From contig NC_087063.1 in NCBI RefSeq assembly GCF_963678635.1, forward strand, positions 22,204,701 to 22,268,700: DNA of 64,000 nt. Reading direction: 5' to 3'. This DNA is from Symsagittifera roscoffensis. Taxonomy: Eukaryota; Xenacoelomorpha; Acoela; Convolutidae. Both the position numbers and the translations under genes were made by a program. Under the pieces are notes generated by a model. The model had not been told where the DNA came from, made no database searches, and was given only the letters and a program-made list of their open reading frames with translations. Positions 43,701-54,001 of this stretch are shown here, in pieces; the stretch's first letter is position 1, and each line of letters begins with the position of its first letter.

Positions 43701-44786
43701 ATGATGGCAAGTATTGTCATGTTAGAAGTTCCTAAAGGCACTGAGGTTGGCATTGATCTCAACTACTGGAATTGTGGGCCAAACTTTGTCGGTCTCAAAA
43801 ACATCCAACCAGGAACACACTTCGTGTACTGGTCGTCGGCGTCCCAGGATGACACCAGCATCAAGTCGTGTCTTCGAATAGGGAAGTTTCTGGCCATACA
43901 AAAGCCTTCGGAGCGACTGTTCTGGAGGTGGGACAAAGCGCAAGAAACGTTCGTGGAATCTGCGAGAGAAGAAAGAGAATCAGTGATCGCGAGTTGGAAA
44001 GATATGGTTGCTAGATTGGGTCCTGTTGAAGATAAAGGAACTAAAAAGTGGAATGCACTGTCCAAATATATTTCGCAGTCAATAATCGATAAAGTTTGTC
44101 CGGATGAGAGGCCTGTCTTTTCTGCTACTCAGTTAGTATCGCGTGAATATAAGTCCTCAAGAAACAATCGCGAGTCTAATCCAACAGACGATTCAATAAG
44201 CGAAGTCTGCTCGTCGCTCGCCGAAGCAGAAAGCAAACTACCTGTTATGAACGAATCGGAGACAGCTAAGTTATGCTATTCACAGGTCGACAAAGTTCAA
44301 ATGGACGGACTTTCAGCTAAGCAAATTACTTGTTCCCATCTAGATCACTCCGCGAGGCTGAAAAAATTATTGGAACAGAATTATCCAACTAATAATTTGT
44401 ACATACTTGGTGAAATCCAATTCAGCTTTATCTGTTTTCTGATTGGTCAAAATTATGATTCTTTCGAACATTGGAAAAAACTTGTTTCTTTAATCTGCAA
44501 TTCTGACGAACTTCTAACAGAAATGCCGAAACTGTTTGAAGTTTTCCTGATGGTTCTGCATTTTCAACTACAGCAAATTCCATCCGATTTTTTTGTAGAT
44601 ATTTTATCCGCCAACAACTTTTTAGTGTCAGTTCTGCATGTTTTGTTCACAAATGTCCAGACTACTAGAAATATAAACAGTGTGTTGCAAGCCCGATGTG
44701 ATAAGTTTCAAAAGTATTTAACCTCTAAATTCGGCTGGGATTTCATGAGTGAACCAGTTGAATGGTCGCCTACTGTTGTCCAATAA
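43701..44786 (+). CDS. AAR2: AAR2 splicing factor homologue
   Basis: AAR2 binds PRP8 during U5 snRNP maturation and is released before the mature particle forms. A single exon encodes 361 residues. MLEVPKGTEVGIDLNYWNCG, PNFVGLKNIQPGTHFVYWSS and a LFWRWD region match the N-terminal beta-rich domain. TKKWNALSKYIS follows. The helical C-terminal domain shows LGEIQFSFICFLIGQNYDSF, EHWKKLVSLIC, QQIPSDFFVDILSANNFL and LTSKFGWDF, each matching AAR2 orthologues in order. The first in-frame ATG (43701) follows an acceptor-like AG. The protein starts about 15-20 residues later than human AAR2, so the short N-terminal helix is missing or lies in an unseen upstream exon. The stop codon overlaps an AATAAA. 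Confidence 0.93.
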   Translation: MMASIVMLEVPKGTEVGIDLNYWNCGPNFVGLKNIQPGTHFVYWSSASQDDTSIKSCLRIGKFLAIQKPSERLFWRWDKAQETFVESAREERESVIASWKDMVARLGPVEDKGTKKWNALSKYISQSIIDKVCPDERPVFSATQLVSREYKSSRNNRESNPTDDSISEVCSSLAEAESKLPVMNESETAKLCYSQVDKVQMDGLSAKQITCSHLDHSARLKKLLEQNYPTNNLYILGEIQFSFICFLIGQNYDSFEHWKKLVSLICNSDELLTEMPKLFEVFLMVLHFQLQQIPSDFFVDILSANNFLVSVLHVLFTNVQTTRNINSVLQARCDKFQKYLTSKFGWDFMSEPVEWSPTVVQ

Positions 44787-44787
44787 A
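44782..44787 (+). terminator. AAR2 polyadenylation signal overlapping its stop codon
   Basis: AATAAA spans 44782-44787, and the TAA stop is 44784-44786. The 3' UTR must be very short, because the next acceptor AG is at 44869-44870. Confidence 0.55.
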
Positions 44788-44855
44788 ATTTCTTATGTTT
44801 TTTGTTTAGTGAACTTCGTTGATTTTAGTATCGGTTAATTGTTTTATTTCACAAG

Positions 44856-44870
44856 TAATTTGTTTTTCAG
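44856..44870 (+). promoter_or_regulatory. Splice acceptor between AAR2 and the NWD-like gene
   Basis: TAATTTGTTTTTCAG ends at 44870, 84 nt after the AAR2 stop. An ATG follows immediately and opens a 12-codon upstream ORF (44871-44909). The main ORF's first ATG is at 45006. Confidence 0.6.
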
Positions 44871-45005
44871 ATGCAAGCCATGTTGATGTCGATTACAATT
44901 AGAATGTAGTTTCATCTACATGTGAGTTACTCGGATGAATTTGCAATTCGGAACAGACAAGATCAATTTGTGAGTGGCGTGTTTCTGTTAAGATCGGACG
45001 CAACC

Positions 45006-48000
45006 ATGTTCAAACTGTTTCCGTGCTGCGTTTCTGAACAGAAAAACACAAGTGGTGACGCTTACAAGCCCTGTCCCGAAAACCCTACCAATCCCGACAC
45101 GGGCCCAACCGAACAGCCGACTCCAGACACACCCCGAGATCACAAGAAAGAAGACACCGAGACATCTAAAGTAGAATTAACGAAAGTCGTCAAAATTGAA
45201 GGGCTCAACTTGACTGCGCAGAAGTTATTACTCGGAGATTTAGCGGACGATTTGGTCAGAAATACGAGAAATGTGCGTTTGAATGTGTACGGAGTTCCCA
45301 ATTGTCCAGAATTCAGTTCGGTTTTCTACTCCACCGTTCTCCCGAAAATCGAGTCGAAATGTAGTGAATTTAATTATGAAGTTGAGCTTCTAGATTTGGC
45401 ATCTAGTTTCGACTCAACGGCCGCAGTGTTTTATGACGAAAACTTCGATTTCAAAGATCTGGTCAGTTGTCAGGGGTATAAACGCGGGCCTTACAGAAGC
45501 TTCAATTTGATAGTAATACCTTCAAGTTCAATCGACAAGCAATACCTCGCACCTGTTTTTGACGAAAACGATTTTTCGGCTTTTACTAGCTCAATTGCCT
45601 CAGAGGAAACAAAGAAACTAATTTCGGACAACTTCGTCAAAACTGGGAATCACAAGTTTTTCCGACTTAAGAAGTCATTGAGCTTTGATATCCGTAGTAA
45701 GGTTATTTCAACGGCTTACGAAGTTTTGCAAAATGAAGCATCGCTAAATTTGAAGGATAAATATAGTTCAACTCCATTTGAACAAATTGTGAATTACTTG
45801 TTTGCAAACGCAAATGACGTCAGAGAAACCACTTGCGTGTTGTATTTGAACGACAGTTCAGTAGACGCAACTGTGGCTGCGACCTCGGAAAGTTCAACAA
45901 GGGTCAAAACTCTAGCTAACACTATAAGAGCCCAGCTTCCGTCAACGTCTTTCGTAGAAGTTTCAGAGTCTGATTTCAAGACCACTCATGGAGATCAAAT
46001 TAGCTCAGTCTTGTGCAAAATGTTCCAATCGTTTTGCTCAGAGTTTGAGAGACTGAGTTATATAGCAGATAGCATGCCTCACTCTTTGCACAATGAGCTC
46101 CTTACGCACAATGGTCACCTGAAAGAATTAAGCAGACATACGACTAAAGCAGACATTTTCGACAAATTTCGAGTCAGTGTGCTAACTGATTTTGTAACGT
46201 GTGTCGTATGCGAAGACCCTTTCCAACGTCAAATGATGTTCGCCAAGAAACTTATAGAATTGAACGTGACTGACGATGGCTCTGAGACACTAAGATGTTT
46301 CCGTTTTTGCAATTCATCCTTCGCCACCTTCTCAACCAATTCGCTTCTTCATTCCGTTCGAGAACAGATTTGCTACATTACTGGTACACATCCGTCTGAA
46401 GCGTGCACTAACGACCTCATGAAGTTACTGAAGAAGTTACTCGAAGTTACGGATCAGAGTGTAGTCATTGCGTTTGATGATATCGAGGATGTTGATTGGG
46501 TTCCCGCGCATGATGCTTTCCACGGCAGGGTTCACTTTTTCTTAACTAGCTCAAAGGTGGAAACGTTCGAAGGGAAAATCAAAAATGGAACTGTGGGAAC
46601 TTTCGGGACCAATGCAAACTTAGAAATCATGGTATTGAAAGACCGGTTCAAAAATCTGGTTCTCGATTCTGGGTCCACGAGTAGCTCAGACGAAGCCTTC
46701 CTAGATTCAATTGTGAAACTATTCACAGATCATTTCCACAAGTCTTGTAGCCTGGCACTACAGCATATTAGTAAATCGCCCCTAATGTTCAGTCAGTCAG
46801 ATATGAGAACTGCGCTTAGTTTTGAAGACCAGGTCGGCCATTCAATGGCTATTGAAACACTGTATATTTTACTTTCCCCTCTGCTTTTTAAAGTCTACAG
46901 TTCTTCTGCGCAATATTACTGCATGTTGAAAGCAAACAAAGTAGCCCTCAAATTCTTAGAATCGAACCCTCCTACAATCCTCGAAAGCCTCAAAACCGAT
47001 TCGCAAGCTAAGAAAGTCGAGCACTGCTTAGCACTTAAGAAAAGTGAAGTTGAATCAACGAAAAGTGATTTTCTGTCAACAAAAACGTTTCCTGATGTCA
47101 CTGGGCTGAAGTTAGTTGACGTACAAGAAACTAGCTCAGATCCGTTGTCGGATTTTGGTAAATTGCTCGAAGAGTTGACTCCACAACTATATCTGGAGTT
47201 CCTGAAATGTGTAGACAAAGGGACGAGCGAATCGGACTTTTCTCTCTTATGCGAAGCAATCCAATCCAACCAATATAGCCTGTCATTAGCTGCAAACGTG
47301 ACTTACAAAGCTGCATTTTTTCATTTCTTTGACAAAAAGAAAAGTGAAAATGTGCTGAAAGAAAATTCGCACCCTTTTTGCTGGAAACTTTTAGATCAAT
47401 TATCCAAATGTGAATCGATTCCAAAAGAATCACCAAAAAGCGAAGCTGATTCATCTGTAGCGATGCGACCCAATAAAATCAAATTGATAACTTGGCTGAA
47501 TGCGGAAGGATCAAAGGACTTCATATTACTGCTTCTGGAAAATCAGACACCCTCGGAGAATCCTAAAGGACGACTGGAGGTTATCAGGCTTTCTGATATG
47601 AAGATTGTACGACGCATTGACATGACAAAAATTCCAGTTGAGGTCAAGAATATTAATCTCACTTCATGCGTGGTGAACACTGAACGAACTTTGAAGTGGA
47701 TCGACCTAAATGAAGGCGTCCAGAAAGTGCAACTTAAAAGTCAGTTGAACATCGACTATCCGTGTTATGGGATCCAAAGTTCGGATCTAGTTGTTGCAAT
47801 GTCTAGGAACAAGATGTATGTCAACGGTGTCCAACTGTCAACAAACACGACTGTGTTTAATTTCAAAGTAGGCGAGGACAGATTTCTGAATAGCTTGTTA
47901 GTTGCGCCAGATGGCTCTTATTGTGCGTGCGGAGATACAGTTCAGAAACCAATGCCTCTTTTGATCTGGGATCTGAAGCAGCAGATTTTGATTCACGACA

Positions 48001-48587
48001 TCCGAATGAATGACCACGAATTTGACATGCAGCTTGCCATGGTATCCAACCATTACATTGCAGTTGTTGTCAAACATATAGACCCGGACTCTCTTAATTT
48101 TGTGAATGTGTACGAGTTCTCCAGCCAGTATAATAAGTACAAGTTCCATGAAGACGCCTCAGTCACAAGTCTCTTCTTGACCCCCGATGATCATAACTTG
48201 ATGTTGGGTCTAGCCGACTGCTCCGTCGTAATTCACCATCTAGGCTCCTCGGACGAACCCTTTTACTTAACAGGCATGCACAAAACCCCAGTTGATGTGA
48301 TGCGATGCAACTTGGACGCTTCGGTTCTCCTAACTTGCAGCATGATGCACCCTTTCTCAGACCGAACTATAAACCTGTTCTCAGTGGCAAAAGGCGATCT
48401 TGTTGGTTCTCTCACGCCTCAAACCCATTTCACCTGTGTCGAAATAGCTCCAGCGGGAAAATCGTTTCTGTATGGAACTAAAGAGAGCTCAGCTTTGATA
48501 AAAGTGACTTTCGAACAGAAAGAAAAATCGGAAGCCGAGGCTGTTTTTGGAACTTCTGACAATGATTGCAAGCACACAAATATTTGA
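45006..48587 (+). CDS. NWD1/NWD2-like NACHT-and-WD-repeat protein, divergent
   Basis: A single exon encodes 1193 residues. The N-terminus MFKLFPCC (possible acylation site) leads into a Pro-rich linker (~20-45). RLNVYGVPNCPEFSSVFYST...LPKIESKC (~90-120) aligns with the N-terminal 'VxISSPPDTxxERxxLxxxVYPxLR' domain of NWD proteins. A NACHT-like ATPase (~395-620) has VVIAFDDIEDVDW (~486), a Walker-B-like strand. SLLHSVREQICYITG matches the NWD2-type 'SLLxSxCxQICYxxG' block. Where the P-loop should be (~399-412) there is CVVCEDPFQRQ with no GKS/T, so nucleotide binding is doubtful. The C-terminal ~370 residues look like a WD40 propeller (LLIWDLKQQ, LLVAPDGSYCACGD, SLFLTPDDHNLMLGL). NWD-type proteins are large intracellular signalling scaffolds; the role here is unknown. 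Confidence 0.75.
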   Translation: MFKLFPCCVSEQKNTSGDAYKPCPENPTNPDTGPTEQPTPDTPRDHKKEDTETSKVELTKVVKIEGLNLTAQKLLLGDLADDLVRNTRNVRLNVYGVPNCPEFSSVFYSTVLPKIESKCSEFNYEVELLDLASSFDSTAAVFYDENFDFKDLVSCQGYKRGPYRSFNLIVIPSSSIDKQYLAPVFDENDFSAFTSSIASEETKKLISDNFVKTGNHKFFRLKKSLSFDIRSKVISTAYEVLQNEASLNLKDKYSSTPFEQIVNYLFANANDVRETTCVLYLNDSSVDATVAATSESSTRVKTLANTIRAQLPSTSFVEVSESDFKTTHGDQISSVLCKMFQSFCSEFERLSYIADSMPHSLHNELLTHNGHLKELSRHTTKADIFDKFRVSVLTDFVTCVVCEDPFQRQMMFAKKLIELNVTDDGSETLRCFRFCNSSFATFSTNSLLHSVREQICYITGTHPSEACTNDLMKLLKKLLEVTDQSVVIAFDDIEDVDWVPAHDAFHGRVHFFLTSSKVETFEGKIKNGTVGTFGTNANLEIMVLKDRFKNLVLDSGSTSSSDEAFLDSIVKLFTDHFHKSCSLALQHISKSPLMFSQSDMRTALSFEDQVGHSMAIETLYILLSPLLFKVYSSSAQYYCMLKANKVALKFLESNPPTILESLKTDSQAKKVEHCLALKKSEVESTKSDFLSTKTFPDVTGLKLVDVQETSSDPLSDFGKLLEELTPQLYLEFLKCVDKGTSESDFSLLCEAIQSNQYSLSLAANVTYKAAFFHFFDKKKSENVLKENSHPFCWKLLDQLSKCESIPKESPKSEADSSVAMRPNKIKLITWLNAEGSKDFILLLLENQTPSENPKGRLEVIRLSDMKIVRRIDMTKIPVEVKNINLTSCVVNTERTLKWIDLNEGVQKVQLKSQLNIDYPCYGIQSSDLVVAMSRNKMYVNGVQLSTNTTVFNFKVGEDRFLNSLLVAPDGSYCACGDTVQKPMPLLIWDLKQQILIHDIRMNDHEFDMQLAMVSNHYIAVVVKHIDPDSLNFVNVYEFSSQYNKYKFHEDASVTSLFLTPDDHNLMLGLADCSVVIHHLGSSDEPFYLTGMHKTPVDVMRCNLDASVLLTCSMMHPFSDRTINLFSVAKGDLVGSLTPQTHFTCVEIAPAGKSFLYGTKESSALIKVTFEQKEKSEAEAVFGTSDNDCKHTNI

Positions 48588-51500
48588 AAATTCTCTACAG
48601 AAACAGATCAATGCATTCTTTTTTTAACCTATTTTCGACTGTTTGAGTTGTTTAATGCTTAACTGTGGAATAATTTTTTTCTCTTTCTATCGCAACCTTT
48701 CGACTGTTCGATTTTACGATATAGATATATTCTATTCTATCAATACGCAACAAAGTCAAGCCAATTTGTAATGTTCTAAAATTTGTAACAAATTTTAGCT
48801 GAATTTGTAGTTCGAGCATGCCTTTCTCTTCTTTTTAGATGTTTAGAAAACAGGTGTAATTTTCTATGGTATAATTTTCGAACACTGTTGTTAAGCTGAT
48901 TATATCATAGATAACGCAATCCTGGTTTTTACTCTAAGCGCAAAAAAAATGTTCTATGAATTGAATCGAAAGAACAAGGAATTAAGAAACATATTTCCGC
49001 CACATTTGATATTATATCAACTTGTTTCACCAACAAGAATTAGCTGCTTAAAATAACGATGCTTACAATTGATGACTTTCATGGTTATGAAAAATTGAGT
49101 TGAGTTGATTGGAAGATAAGAATTTTTTTAGTGGTTAATAGGAGTCAGCAGCATGTTTTATCTCAATTATAGTTTATTTTGTACATCAATGGGGCTTGTA
49201 AGAAATATTCAATAATTTTTTAACGAACTCATTGTAGTTTAATTTGTAATTAATTTCAATTCAGATATATGTTTTTTACTGTTACTTATGTAATGATTTA
49301 GCCAATACTGATTGATGACCTAGCGAGCAACCTGTTCATATTTTGAATAGATGATGCATTGATTTCACTTTATATTTGCCATGTCAATGAAATTTTTTAT
49401 TGCGCAAAATTCAACTCTTATTTAAACCGTTCTCATTTAAACATGCGATAAACAGATGTGTATCGTAGATTTTCAATCATGCGATTAGTAAGTAATCTCA
49501 AATCAGCTTCGGTGCAGTCCCTGCAAGCAACTATTTACGCTTGCGATTAGCAAATAATCTATATGAATACGTATATTTTCTTTTTTTTTCGCTCTAAAAT
49601 TGTATTCCGCCCAAATGATTTCGGTTTATGTTTTTTTTGGCTTAGTGACCTATGTTTGAGTCGTTTCAAGGAAAACATAAGTTTAATGCTACGCTCTGGA
49701 TCGCCAAAAATGCTCAAAAAAAGTTATTGGAAATTATGCTTCTTCATGACAACAATTTTTGTTTTCGGCTTTTTTTTTCTATTCCTTTTTTCCCGCTTGA
49801 TAGGTTTCGAACTATATTAATTTGGCTTAATAGCCTCATATGGCGTCTTCCGACGGGCGAAAAGAGTTTGTATGCGTGTGTGTGTATTTTGAGGGTGAGG
49901 GTGACTTGATAATTTTTATTAGTCTAAAATTGTTTTCGATTTTTCCTTTTTTTCGGCTAAATAGGTTTCGGTCTATAGTATATCGGCTTAGTGGCCTCCT
50001 ATTATTTCATTTTTTGAGCAAATAAAGTCTTGAGTCTTGATGATTTTTTCGGCTCGAAGAGTTTCTGCTAAAGTATTTTCGGCTTTTTTTTTACCGCTTG
50101 GTAAATTTTCTTGCGATGCTTTTTTTACCTGCTTTAAACCTGGTATGTTTTTTTTTCTTAAATTAGTCTTATTAATTTTGATAAATCTAGTTTTTTTCGA
50201 CATTGAAAGTTTTTTGAATTTAGCGGCTTTCTTGTTTTGTATCGCAAGTGGTGCAGAGCTCAGCTTCGCCTTCTGTTTATTTTCTATGTTCCTAAAATTT
50301 GCTACTTTTTGAGCTTTAATGTTCTGAATTTTGATATCTTCACGCTTGCGATTAGCAAGCGTTATTTTAAGTTCAACTCTCATTTTTGCTTTGAAAGCTC
50401 TACAAATTGATTTTTTTGACAGTTTTGGTCTATTTGACTAGTTGCTTTTTATTGGAAGCTTACCTGTCTTAGTCATTAGCAAGAGGTAGCAGTTAGACAT
50501 TCAGAGGACCGACAATGTCCAAACATAATCGAAACTATGCAAAACAAAGCAGTTGTGGCTCTTGATTGTTCTAGTTTCAAGGTTCAATCTAAACTAGTTT
50601 GTATCACTTGCGAAAAAAGTGTATTTGTAATCGGGAACTAGACTTTTTTTCAGTACAACTTTTCTTTCAAATCTGTAGAAAATTGTCTTTGTTTTTAAGG
50701 GAAGATCTGCAGGCTTCGCCTCACTTGTTCTAGAGGTAAAGCTCGAAACATCAATTCAACTTATTTACCTCAATTTGCGTCGTGTGAAGGGAAAACATTG
50801 TTTTGCTTTTGGGTTTTAGGACAAAAATTTTGTTTTTGGCTTGAATGGCGTCTACTCAAGTTTTGTCGGCGTAGTTATCGCACGGTAAATGACCTCATTT
50901 GCTTAATTAGCGGCTATGATAGTGTTTGTTGTCTAGTGTGTGAAGTTGTAGATGAAGTTTTTTTTCGAATTTTTCAAAGTTAATGAATTCTGTTTCATGT
51001 TTCTGCTAGCTTGCATTGATGTTTCTCCGCTTCGCCTTTCTGTTACCTTAGTTTTTGTCTCCAGTCAATCTTTAATTATCAGTATTACTAGTCTTTACTA
51101 ATCAGAACAAAATTTGCGTAGAATTTTACCAGAATTAGTATGGTGCAATTGATTTTGCAAACTTCGGACCCAAAATTTTATCCCAAAACGGGTCGTTTTG
51201 GGCTCTTTTTTAAGTAAAATTATCAGGTGAATTGTTGATCCATTTATTTCAAAGTGAACCTAGCCAACAACTTCAGGAAGGGTAAAATTCCCAAAGTTTT
51301 TGTGTTTTATAGTAAAAAAAAAACATTTTTGGCTATCAAACAAAAATTTATTTTTTCAAAGTTAAGAAGATTGTACCTTTCTGAAACGCTTTGGGCTTTA
51401 TAGGGGCTCTTGTTGATGTACTTTGCGTTTCAATTGACAGGTAGTTTTAGCGTAAATTGTGAGATTAAGATTTGGACCCGATTTTAAAATAATTAACTCC

Positions 51501-51699
51501 CTTTAACTCTTGTAAATTTTCCATATTAACTCTTAATTTGCTATTGTAAATTTAACTCTTGCCATGTTAACTCTTGTAAATTTTTCAGCACCTTTTTCTT
51601 GATAGTGTTTTGTTTTAGGTCAAACGAATTTGAGAAAAACGCATTTAAAATAGCTCTGTATAACTGGCTGAGAATAGCCAGAGATGGTGTTCTGACCAC

Positions 51700-51960
51700 T
51701 GGTGTGTTTTAGTTGATTTTATGACTCTACCAATGACTTCTGGTGTGTTTTCATTTTTTCACGCAATATCATTTACCTCAAAAAATCATCGAACTGGTTT
51801 GAGTGATGTATCATTGTGAAGCTCTATCAGTCGTGATTGAAATGACCTGGAAAAATTTTCAATAAAAATTCTGTCAAACGGGTTTGAAATTTTGATTTTC
51901 TGTGTCGAGCGAATTAGGCGAGCGAGCAGGCTTATAAAAAAGATAATCTGTTATCCACGC
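51700..51960 (+). repeat. Dispersed repeat family, copy
   Basis: It shares CACGCAATATCA, AATCATCGAACTGG, GAGTGATGTATCATT, TCAGTCGTGATTGAA, GGTTTGAAATTTTGATTTT and GGCGAGCGAGCAGGCT, in the same order as the copy at 42.45-42.72 kb. Confidence 0.75.
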
Positions 51961-52554
51961 CTGATAGTCTTGCTCACTAAATATAACTAGATATAACTTA
52001 GTCGTACGCACTAAATTTAGTTTTTAGCGCGTTCTTGGGAGACAAGTGCTGCAAATATTTCTGTTTATTTTCTGTTGTTTTTCTATTTATTTTTGTTGAC
52101 AACTGTTTGAAGTCAACCATAGTCGAACATGCCTAAATTATTATGAGCAACAAATACGCGTTAGTTGAAGGCTTTTGTTCAAAAACTTTCTCATCACTAC
52201 ACAGAAAAAAAACGACCCTAATTCGAAAAAAATATGTGCATTTTTTTTGTTATTTTTGCGGTCGGATTTTTATGTTCAACTTGAACAGCAACCGGATGTT
52301 CTTGTTAAGAGTGATGAACGTTGTGAGGACTCTGATATAGGTCTTAATGTTTTTTTATTTTTTTTTTTCAGGCAAAAACCTTAAAGTTTGTTCACGCTCA
52401 GTTTTGAGTTTTCGCGGTTTGACTTGTGATTTTTTTTTACTTCAGTGCATTTCCATTGTTAAGAAGAAGTCAACATCCACTATTGAACAGCAAAAGTGTA
52501 AAGGTCACGAAAAACGTGATTGACTTCTAATTTCGAAAATGGAAATTAATTATC

Positions 52555-53215
52555 AGATTTCCCAGCGAAATAAAAGTTAAACGTATTGATCCAGTTTTCT
52601 CAAATTAGGTTATTTTTAGCTAACAAATGTCCATCATAAATTGTTCTACAAATTCAAAGAGCTTTAAGGCCATCTTTTTTTTCTTCGAAATTCATAGGTT
52701 TAAGTCTCTTGAAAAAACAAGCCAGTTTTGTTTCCTTGCGTTCATTACTTTTTTCCAACTGTTACTTGGCTCTGTTTTTATATTTAAAATATTGAAAATT
52801 TTTTTTCAGAATGATTTTGAGGCAACTTCAAACATTGTGATTTTTCGCTTTTTTAAGAGTAATGAACGTAGTGAAGACTCTAAGGTCTTGGTTATTTTTT
52901 CAGGAAAACCTTAAAATGCGCTGATAACTACAGATGTGCATATTGCAGATTGTGCATGTTCATATAAATTGATGCATTTATAATTGCACTTAGATATATA
53001 TGCACTTTTTGAGTTAAATTTAAATTCATCTGCTGAAAGGGACATACATAGAACGATTTCTAGTTTCGAAAGAGGAATTTAGTTTTTAGGTTTCCAGCGG
53101 AATAAAAACTTTACTTGTTGATCCAGTTTTCTCAAGTTTTGTTATCAAAAAAGCGCCAATCGTTCTTGAAATTCATAGAGCTTAAAAGGCATCTATTTTT
53201 TTGAAATTCGAAAGT
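52555..53215 (+). repeat. Diverged tandem duplication, ~530-bp period
   Basis: The segment at 52555-52705 (CCCAGCGAAATAAAAG..TTGATCCAGTTTTCTCAA..AGAGCTTTAAGGCCATC) recurs at 53085-53215. An associated phrase, AGAGTGATGAACGTTGTGAG, occurs at ~52308 and as AGAGTAATGAACGTAGTGAA at ~52856. Confidence 0.7.
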
Positions 53216-54001
53216 TGAGGTTTTTTCAACAAAGTTAATTTTTTTAAAAGTTTACTTGCGTTCATTACTCTTTTTCCAATCTTCGATTGGCTGTTTTAGC
53301 TGAAAATTTTGGAATTATAAGCTACTCGATCTTTTTTGTGAAAGTTGGCTAGTTTAGTTTGTATGTTGACTGTATTTTCTTTTGTTTTCACCTTACGAAG
53401 TGCATTTTTCTCTGCTGAATTTCCAGTGGGTAGATTTTAGAAAAATAAGATATAATTTTCAAAGGTCTCAAAAAGCAAAAGAGATCATCGTGAGTTTTTT
53501 CTAAACATAATTTTATGCCTCATTTCTCTGTAATGGTCAAGTTATGCATACTGTAAATAACAGAATTTTTATTTTGGCTTTTGAGGCCTGTGTATGTGGC
53601 TCAGTATTCAAATATTTTGTTCAAAATTTCGAAAAAACAGTAGATGTAATAAAGAAAATTTTTGATAGCTTTTCTTGATAGCTGCTCACCATTTGCGCCC
53701 AAGCCTACACGATGTGCCTCAGCGGAAGAGTACTGTGTTTTTTATGACTATTCATTATTAAATCTTTCGCTGTTCAAGCCTTTGGTGACTGGCGGTTCGA
53801 GGGAGTTCAAAAATGAGAATAACTTCTCGAAAAAGGTTGCTAAAATATTTCGCCTCTGTGTGATCCAATTGAGTTTTTTTCAAAATGCGAAGTTTTTCCT
53901 TGAAAGAGAAGTTTTTGTCTATTAACGGTTAAAGTAGATTTATTAAATAGATCAGCATTTAACCTGATAATTTTTGAATTATGTTTTTTTGAGGTTGAAG
54001 C

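Larger units (their letters stand above)
48588..54001. other. Intergenic, T-rich, repeat-bearing
   Basis: No gene recognised. It contains copies of dispersed-family modules (about 50100-50280 and 51700-51960) and a diverged ~530-bp-period tandem duplication around 52.1-53.3 kb. The long minus-strand Lys-rich frame near 50.0-50.4 kb is the complement of T-rich DNA. Confidence 0.55.

Noticed and set aside
44922-45005. Upstream extension of the NWD-like ORF beginning SYSDEFAIRN...
   Set aside because: It begins at GTG, not ATG; the first in-frame ATG is 45006, so the start was moved there.
49988-50383. 131-codon Lys-rich minus-strand ORF
   Set aside because: It is the complement of T-rich repeat DNA (part of the dispersed family module); composition explains it.
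53662-53925. 87-codon ORF upstream of RPP30
   Set aside because: No ATG-linked homology; it does not extend the RPP30 protein and has random-like composition.
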